A DNA stretch of 64,000 bases. Origin: Verrucomicrobiota bacterium (GTDB lineage: Bacteria; Verrucomicrobiota; Verrucomicrobiia; Verrucomicrobiales; DEV007). The stretch lies in assembly GCA_020630975.1 (NCBI GenBank), contig JAHDID010000020.1, forward strand, positions 1-64,000, read 5' to 3'. The translations under genes and the position numbers were made by a program. Positions 58,743 through 64,000 of this stretch are shown in pieces. How positions within the stretch are numbered: the stretch's first letter is position 1; every line of letters begins with the position of its first letter. The notes beneath the pieces were generated by a model. The model searched no databases. It was not told where the DNA came from and worked only from the letters and a program-made list of their open reading frames with translations.

Positions 58743-59156
58743 TTAAATTTTGTCGTTGTTTTGTTCGAGGCCAGCTGAGTCGCTCTCAACTGACTCATCC
58801 AACAAGCGCTTGAGCTCCTCGACATCTTGGGCTGAGAGATTGGAATGCTTGGCAAAGTGGACCAACAGTGGCTTGGCAGCGCCCCCGAAAAGGCGCTCCA
58901 TGAAAGATTCGCCTTCGGCTAGAATGCAGGCTTCACGTGACACCTTGGGTAGAAAGATTCGAACGCCCGACGGATTCGCTTTCGCTGTCAGAGCTCCTTT
59001 TTTCACCAGGCGTGTGAGAAGAGTGCGGACTGTATTGTCCGCCCAATTCTTTTTTGAGCGGAGCGCCTGAGTCACTTCTTGCGATGTTTGCGGTGCTGAA
59101 TCCCACAGCACTTCCATCACGAGCCACTCAGATTCGGAGATGTTGGTTTTGCTCAT
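58743..59156 (-). CDS. BlaI/MecI/CopY family transcriptional repressor
   Basis: A 137-residue winged-helix repressor from the ATG at 59156; an upstream start (59243) would include both operators. Features: SESEWLVMEVLWDSAPQTSQEV, then RSKKNWADNTVRTLLTRLVKKGAL (recognition helix and wing), then KANPSGVRIFLPKVSREACI, and a C-terminal dimerisation part with ESFMERLFGG and FAKHSNLSAQDVEELKRLLD. These are all typical of BlaI. It should dimerise on palindromic TACA-N-TGTA sites; two such sites lie just upstream, so it probably represses its own operon. Release should come through the M56 protease encoded two genes downstream. Confidence 0.95.
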   Translation of the reverse strand: MSKTNISESEWLVMEVLWDSAPQTSQEVTQALRSKKNWADNTVRTLLTRLVKKGALTAKANPSGVRIFLPKVSREACILAEGESFMERLFGGAAKPLLVHFAKHSNLSAQDVEELKRLLDESVESDSAGLEQNNDKI

Positions 59157-59166
59157 GGCGGGAACA

Positions 59167-59204
59167 CTACAGTTGTAGGGAGGGAGGTCAACTACAATTG
59201 TAGT
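59167..59204 (-). promoter_or_regulatory. paired BlaI-type operators and promoter of the bla-like operon
   Basis: Two palindromes lie in the promoter region: CTACAGTTGTAG (59167-59178, one mismatch) and ACTACAATTGTAGT (59191-59204, perfect), with centres 25 bp apart. Both have the TACA/TGTA half-sites used by BlaI and MecI. On the minus strand the sequence TTGACC, 16 bp, TAGTGT between and over them is a candidate -35/-10 pair, so bound repressor would block the promoter. Confidence 0.82.
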
Positions 59205-59421
59205 GGAATTCAAGGTGTCAGGTAGATTCTGGGTGAAATACACCTCCTTGTCTCCGCCTCAGAGCGCAGCGACCCTCCCCAGCTGCGTTTAGAGTAGACT
59301 TTTTGTAGGATTTTGTCGATCGCCAAAAGAATCCCTGTACACACTCAGTCAACCGATGCGAAATTAAAGCATGTTGAAGTTTCGATGAATGTCGAATATT
59401 TTATGGTTTTTATAACCTGTC

Positions 59422-60360
59422 ATGGTCCAGTCATCCGATCTTCACATCACGAGAGAGTCAGGCGACCTCCACAAAATCGAGAAAGCTCGAATCAGATTTG
59501 TACGATTGTCCAGGTTTGGCAGCCCTTTAGTGAAGTTCTTGTGTGTGGTGTGCGTTCTAACCTCTTTCTTGCCTTTCGTTGGCTTCATCACCCTACTGGC
59601 GGCTGTTGTTTTAGTGCTTGTGCAGATCTTTGCGATCTCTCTGCCACAGCGAAAATTTAGAAAAAGTTTCAAAGCTGCTATGGGCGAGAAAATCGTCAGC
59701 CAAGCGAGTCCGACACTGACCTACTACCCTGAGAAAGGATTCGAGGAGAACTACTTCTATCAAGCTAACCTATTCAAAAACAGCTCCACCTGGAGTTTTC
59801 GATCCGAAGACCTCGTCGCCGGCTCTCACGGAGAGACACTCCTCAAATTTGCCGAGGTCGATCTGATAAATACCAGTGAAAACGATTCGATCATAGGGTC
59901 TCCAGAAGACATTTCCATGATCTTCTTTGTGGCAGACTTTCACAAACACTTCAAAGGCGAAACCTATGTGCTACCAAAGAAGTCGTTCGGAAAGAAAATG
60001 AACCCATTCAAAGTAGAGATCAACCCAGGTCTACCAAAGGTGAAGCTTGAGAACACCGAGTTTCACCAGCAATTCGAAGTCCAGAGCACTGACGAAATTG
60101 AAGCGCGCTACATTCTGTCGCTATCGATGCTGGAGAGGATCTCTACGCTCAATCACCAGCATGGAGGCGGAATGCGCCTCGCTTTTAAAGACACCTGCAT
60201 ATGGATAGCTCTCCCTCTACAGGGCGAATTCTTTGAGCCTAATGAAAAAGTGAGCGTTCACGACGAGCGCCAAGGAGACAGTATGGTCGAGGAGATTCGG
60301 ACCTATCTGGCACTGGTGGATGAACTAAATCTGAACACTCGGATCTGGAGCAAAGCTTAG
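59422..60360 (+). CDS. DUF3137 family membrane protein
   Basis: A 312-residue protein. Two close hydrophobic segments (about 36-72, VKFLCVVCVLTSFLPFVGFI and ITLLAAVVLVLVQIFAI) are followed by a cytoplasmic-type domain. The DUF3137 pattern is seen: IFFVADFHKHFKGETYVLP, LENTEFHQQFEVQSTDEIEA, RYILSLSMLERI, then FKDTCIWIALPLQGEFFEP. The family is widespread, often next to LemA, and unexplained. No LemA gene is seen here. The stop codon overlaps the stop of the converging next gene by 4 bp. Confidence 0.9.
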   Translation: MVQSSDLHITRESGDLHKIEKARIRFVRLSRFGSPLVKFLCVVCVLTSFLPFVGFITLLAAVVLVLVQIFAISLPQRKFRKSFKAAMGEKIVSQASPTLTYYPEKGFEENYFYQANLFKNSSTWSFRSEDLVAGSHGETLLKFAEVDLINTSENDSIIGSPEDISMIFFVADFHKHFKGETYVLPKKSFGKKMNPFKVEINPGLPKVKLENTEFHQQFEVQSTDEIEARYILSLSMLERISTLNHQHGGGMRLAFKDTCIWIALPLQGEFFEPNEKVSVHDERQGDSMVEEIRTYLALVDELNLNTRIWSKA

Positions 60361-62366
60361 CGCACTTTCAGATCCTTCACCTTATCGGTGGTCGGTAGAT
60401 AGCGGTAGTAGACCTCGAGGGTCAGCACAGCCCAGGCTGTATTCATGATGACGCCGTCTTTGGCGGGGTCACCCATCTTCCACGATCCATCAGCTTGCTG
60501 AGAATCGAGGAGCTTAGGCTGAAAAACTTTGTTGTACTTCTCCCAGTCTTCACCACCGTGCATGAAGTAGGCCTGGGTGTTGTAGTACTCATCATACATA
60601 CCGTGGCCACCGGGCGATGGACTCGGGTTCTGATACGCCTTATTCAGATAGGAAAGCGCCTTGTTGTAGGGGCCAGAGCCCATCTCGTCCCAGATCTGCA
60701 TGGCTAGCATGGCGGCACCTGTCAGACTTGGCTTACCCTTGGGATCTTCTGGGCGGTATTTGAAAGCACCGGACTCGTCCTGGGTCTTGGGCAGGTAGTC
60801 CTGCACCGCCTTGTCGAGTGCACGCTCCACTTTGGAGCCACCTTTACCAGTGTTGTAGGCAGCCTTGAGAGCCTGGATATTCCAGCCGCTCACCGACATA
60901 TCGATGTGACCACCCTTCAGGTAGCTCCAGCCACCGATGTCGTGCTGCTTGTCGATGATGATGTCGACTGCCTTGCGCAGGACAGACTCGAGACGCGGGA
61001 TCTCCTTACCGCTCTCCTTGGTCATGGTGTAGAGCTCGGCCAGCGCGTAGGTGGCGATAGCGTGCTCGTAGGCCTCGTGGTGGCCGGACTCGCCATTGGT
61101 CAGCAGCCCTTTATTCTTGATACCGCGATCCATCAGGTAGAGCGCCGCTTTCACCACCGAGTCCCCATACTTGGGGCTCTCCGGGGTCTCGCAGTGGCCT
61201 AGGTAGGCCAGCAGTGTCAGCCCTGTCATACCAGCTGTGTAGACCTTGCCGACCGCACCGGTCTCGCGGTCCTGCTGAGAGGTCAGATAGTCTAAGCCCT
61301 TTCGCACACCACGCTCAGCACGGTCTTCACCGCCACTCTCGCGCAGGCGCTTCATCCGCTCAGACATGGAGCAGCGAGAGCGCATCGATGCGGGGATCGC
61401 CCCCATATTCGATACATCGCCAAAACCACTCATCGACATACCAAAACCAGCATCGCTATCGGACATCGCAGGCATCGACAGATCGTTCATCATGTCGGGC
61501 ATATCCGGCATCGCAAAGCTAGAGAATGCCATGGATGAAACCACTGGCTGCGCAGACGAGACCGCAGCAGCACTTTTCTGAGTCTGCTTGGTGAGAGTTT
61601 TGTTCTCGATCGAGGGCTCGTCGCTATTGGCCACTGCAGATGCCGTGATCTGTGGCGGATTCGGACGCGGCACTGGAGATAGCACCAGACCGAGTAGTAA
61701 AATGATGACCACGTGGACAATCACAGCCGCGATGATCGCGCCCATCTTGTCGTTAGTATTGGACTTGGCCTCGACACCGTAGACAGCCTCGCCCTCACCC
61801 ACCACGAGTGCCGCAGGTGCGCCGTCAGCGCCTTCGAATGCTAGACCTGCCGCAGCTTCCCCACCGTCGGCAGCATAAACTTCCTCTCCCTCAGCGTCGA
61901 AGACCTCTTCGGTGTCTACCGCTTCGTCTTCTTCACCTGGAGGGCGAAGACTGGTTGGCACCACAGGAGCGACGGTCTCTGGCTCGGCTACCTCTTCTGC
62001 CACTTCCTCCTCGGCAACAGCCTCAGCCTCGATTTCGCCCGAAAGTGCGGCACGGCAGGCTGCGGCATTTTCCTCATCGCCGACCATGTCGTAGAGTTGT
62101 GCCTTTAGCTCGTAGGCGGCCTCAGTCGGCTCAGATTCGATGTATTGGTCGAGCAGCCCGTGGCCTGCATCCGGATCGGCCGTGCCGATGATAGTCGAGG
62201 CGAAAATGACATTCTCCTCATCAAATGGAATCTCGGGGGCTTCGCTGATCACCTGCGCGGCTTCCTCATACTGCTCCGCATCGTAGTAGGCCTGAGAAAT
62301 GGCACAGCGTGTGTCCCAGTCTTCGGGATTGCTCTCTAGGTTAGTGATCAGCTCTTCGATGGTCAT
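60357..62366 (-). CDS. TPR, single-pass and prenyltransferase/squalene-cyclase-like repeat protein
   Basis: A 669-residue protein with three parts. Residues 1-110 are TPR-like helices (YYDAEQYEEAAQVISEAPEI). An acidic Glu/Ala linker (111-200) leads to one membrane segment (about 208-230, AIIAAVIVHVVIILLLGLVL). Then comes a Met/Asp-rich linker (286-321, FAMPDMPDMMNDLSMPAM) and a C-terminal alpha-toroid (350-669) of prenyltransferase/squalene-oxidase-like repeats: GLDYLTSQQDRETGAVG, DIGGWSYLKGGHIDMSVSGW, GAAMLAMQIW and QQADGSWKMG. The toroid should face the periplasm. The DxDD catalytic motif of squalene-hopene cyclase is not seen, so a binding or structural role is more likely than cyclase activity. 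Its stop codon overlaps the converging DUF3137 gene by 4 bp. Confidence 0.88.
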   Translation of the reverse strand: MTIEELITNLESNPEDWDTRCAISQAYYDAEQYEEAAQVISEAPEIPFDEENVIFASTIIGTADPDAGHGLLDQYIESEPTEAAYELKAQLYDMVGDEENAAACRAALSGEIEAEAVAEEEVAEEVAEPETVAPVVPTSLRPPGEEDEAVDTEEVFDAEGEEVYAADGGEAAAGLAFEGADGAPAALVVGEGEAVYGVEAKSNTNDKMGAIIAAVIVHVVIILLLGLVLSPVPRPNPPQITASAVANSDEPSIENKTLTKQTQKSAAAVSSAQPVVSSMAFSSFAMPDMPDMMNDLSMPAMSDSDAGFGMSMSGFGDVSNMGAIPASMRSRCSMSERMKRLRESGGEDRAERGVRKGLDYLTSQQDRETGAVGKVYTAGMTGLTLLAYLGHCETPESPKYGDSVVKAALYLMDRGIKNKGLLTNGESGHHEAYEHAIATYALAELYTMTKESGKEIPRLESVLRKAVDIIIDKQHDIGGWSYLKGGHIDMSVSGWNIQALKAAYNTGKGGSKVERALDKAVQDYLPKTQDESGAFKYRPEDPKGKPSLTGAAMLAMQIWDEMGSGPYNKALSYLNKAYQNPSPSPGGHGMYDEYYNTQAYFMHGGEDWEKYNKVFQPKLLDSQQADGSWKMGDPAKDGVIMNTAWAVLTLEVYYRYLPTTDKVKDLKVR

Positions 62367-62576
62367 AAATGGCAGACTTGCTTGGAAACGCGGGATTTAA
62401 TCATAAAGTTACTGAATTTGACCAGTCTTTTTCAACAAAAATCACCGCTTTTACGTCTCTGTTTTCAGCGTGATTAGCCATTCCAGAGCCATGGTGCCAC
62501 CCTGCCAATCTCACAAGCCGCAAGACAGATCATAGAGTGTTGGTTTACAATAATTTACAACAACAAGCACTCAAGC

Positions 62577-64000
62577 TTACTCAAAGGCTTGATCCATTGC
62601 TTGTTCGACTAATAGAGCGGCTAAATGCTGAGTACTGTCGTCCAACACTTGGTTTGCCGATTTCAACTCTGCTACTGGAGGATTCTCTTGTTCGGTAAGC
62701 AGCCGCACACTCTGTGCAGCCTGCTCGATCTGCTGACGTTGCTCAGCGGGCAACTTATCACCGATCATCGCCAGAGCTGTGTCGACTGCGGGCAGCAGCT
62801 CTTCGCTCTTCATCCTCACCTCAGTGAGGATCCGCTGATTCATATCATCGAAGGCATGTTCGATAGATTCGCTGACCATTTGTTCGACTGCCTCATCGGT
62901 TACGTCCACAGCGGCATTTTCGATGGATAAGGTCAAGTCTATCCCTGTCTTAGTATCTCTGGCGAGGACAGTCAGTAGTCCATTCTCGTCGATCTCAAAC
63001 TGTACACCGACCCTAGCGCCGCCTTTGGGGCTAGGCTCAAAAGGCACTGTGATGTCGCCCAGCAGCCAGTTGTCGGCAGCCATCTCCCTCTCGCCCTGTA
63101 GGATGCGCACGGCCATCGAGCTTTGGTTCGGCACGGCATTGGTAAACATCTCGCCAGCTTTAGCAGGGATCGTGGTATTCCGCGGGATGATGACATTCAT
63201 CAAGCCACCGATCGTCTCGATGCCTAGAGAGAGCGGCACCACATCTAGCAAGACCACTTGTCTGACTCGCCCACAAAGAATCCCTGCCTGTAGGCCCGCG
63301 CCTATCGCTATCGCTTCGTCGGGATGTTGGGTCACATCCGGCTCGGTGCCAAACCACTCCTGTAACTTCTCGCGCACCAAGGGCATCTGCGTACTGCCAC
63401 CTACCAGGATGAGGTGATCGATCTCCCCAGCGCCCTTGTGCTCAGCTTCGAGAAAGGCTTTCTGGCAGATGGTTCGTGTCTTTTCCAGCCATGGCAGAGC
63501 CAGTGACTCTAGTGTCGCCCGATCCAGAGAGGTACTGTAGCTCTGACTGCCATCAAAAAACGGCAACTCGATACTGACCTGCTCTTCTGTGCTAAGATCT
63601 TCCTTGGCCCGGCGCGCAGCGATATCGATTTTGGCCTGTTGCTCGGCAGAAAGCGTTAGCTCAGAGAGGCCTAGCTCATTCTGCAACCACACCGCCACGG
63701 CTCGGTCGATGTCGTCGCCGCCCAGTCGAGTATCACCAGCCGTAGCGATCACTTCGAAAATCCCCTCCCTCAGCTCCAGTATAGAAAGATCAAATGTCCC
63801 CCCACCGAGATCATACACCGCCACACGCTCATGATCTGCCCCGCGGTCAAGTCCATAGGCCAGAGCAGCGGCTGTCGGCTCGTTGATGATCCGTTTCACT
63901 GACCAGCCGGCCAACTCTGCCGCCTGCCTAGTCGCCTCTCGCTGACGATGGTTAAAGTAAGCTGGCACGGTGATGACGACATACTCTAGAGGCTGCTCCA
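62577..64000 (-). CDS. Hsp70 family chaperone (DnaK/HscA-like), 5' end beyond window
   Basis: The C-terminal 470 or so residues of an Hsp70. The frame continues through the window edge, reading EQPLEYVVITVPAYFN at the truncation point. ATPase motifs are present: VPAYFNHRQREATRQAAELAG, INEPTAAALAYGLD, VAVYDLGGGTFDLSILE, GDTRLGGDDID and LVGGSTQMPLVRE. The substrate domain begins DVVPLSLGIETIGGLMNVII, RNTTIPAKAGEMF. The C-terminus lacks the EEVD-like or long disordered tail of DnaK, and the overall form fits HscA-like Hsp70s that work in Fe-S maturation. That assignment is tentative, as no hscB, iscU or fdx is visible. About 130-150 N-terminal residues are missing. Confidence 0.93.
   Translation of the reverse strand, partial: EQPLEYVVITVPAYFNHRQREATRQAAELAGWSVKRIINEPTAAALAYGLDRGADHERVAVYDLGGGTFDLSILELREGIFEVIATAGDTRLGGDDIDRAVAVWLQNELGLSELTLSAEQQAKIDIAARRAKEDLSTEEQVSIELPFFDGSQSYSTSLDRATLESLALPWLEKTRTICQKAFLEAEHKGAGEIDHLILVGGSTQMPLVREKLQEWFGTEPDVTQHPDEAIAIGAGLQAGILCGRVRQVVLLDVVPLSLGIETIGGLMNVIIPRNTTIPAKAGEMFTNAVPNQSSMAVRILQGEREMAADNWLLGDITVPFEPSPKGGARVGVQFEIDENGLLTVLARDTKTGIDLTLSIENAAVDVTDEAVEQMVSESIEHAFDDMNQRILTEVRMKSEELLPAVDTALAMIGDKLPAEQRQQIEQAAQSVRLLTEQENPPVAELKSANQVLDDSTQHLAALLVEQAMDQAFE

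Noticed and set aside
59157-59243. Longer BlaI-like N-terminus
   Set aside because: It would place the coding region over both operators and the promoter; the ATG at 59156 matches the family start.
60357-62366. Squalene-hopene cyclase
   Set aside because: The toroid repeats are present, but the catalytic DxDD motif is not seen and the toroid is tethered behind a TPR and membrane segment.

Overview
The window comes from a Verrucomicrobiota genome, probably order Verrucomicrobiales (the Akkermansia/Rubritalea side). Several independent markers support this: a five-gene cluster with the order and architecture of the Akkermansia Amuc_1098-1102 pilus cluster; planctomycete/verrucomicrobial PSCyt1-DUF1549-DUF1553 and DUF1501 proteins encoded next to an ECF sigma factor and a FecR-like anti-sigma; a giant surface protein with an N-terminal LEPR-XLL-like motif; and DUF1080 and ThuA-like secreted proteins. 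No rRNA, tRNA, CRISPR, transposase or phage gene was recognised. Most of the window is ordinary, densely packed chromosome. Assignments rest on reading motifs by eye; no database search was run.

Layout. 0-8 kb: a moxR-DUF58 pair whose intercistronic spacers are heptanucleotide arrays, a LOG-family protein, a small membrane protein, mutL, a HesB/IscA-type Fe-S protein, a membrane-anchored unknown and an orphan amino-acid-binding lipoprotein. 8-11.3 kb: a tight coaE-rho-rnd operon. 11.3-18.5 kb: the pilus-like operon (periplasmic protein, PilM-like ATPase, two single-pass assembly proteins, secretin) closed by a strong terminator. 18.6-21.7 kb: a 28-residue lipoprotein gene with its own promoter and terminator, a DUF1080 protein, class II aldolase and aat. 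21.7-25.5 kb: an iron(III) ABC importer in the order binding protein, permease, ATPase, behind a Fur-box-like palindrome. 25.5-37.5 kb: one 3972-residue surface protein with a zinc-protease motif and 19 tandem Calx-beta-like modules, including a duplicated five-module block. 37.7-43.3 kb: HtrA/DegP protease, a MoeB-rhodanese fusion, a secreted repeat protein of unknown function and a DUF423 protein. 43.4-49.7 kb: an ECF sigma/FecR/PSD1/DUF1501 operon. 49.8-53.8 kb: ThuA-like, M50-like, DUF4870 and GMC oxidoreductase genes. 53.8-59.2 kb: an AT-richer, island-like segment with a BlaI/BlaR1-type regulatory operon. 59.4-64 kb: a DUF3137 protein, a TPR/terpene-cyclase-like protein and a partial Hsp70.

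Two things stand out. First, a dispersed repeat with a strict 21-bp period (core TCAATAGGGTACAAT, two or three units per locus) occurs at four unrelated loci. One copy is in frame inside the MutL linker, and three loci share the flank CGCC after the last unit. Second, in the BlaI/BlaR1-like operon the M56 protease carries an unrecognised C-terminal domain instead of a penicillin-binding domain. The same domain is encoded by the preceding gene as a free exported protein. The operon continues into two tandem paralogues that combine leucine-rich-like and MORN/YwqK-like repeats, and two palindromic operators lie directly upstream of blaI. This looks like a repurposed sensor-protease-repressor circuit and is the best candidate here for an undescribed system.
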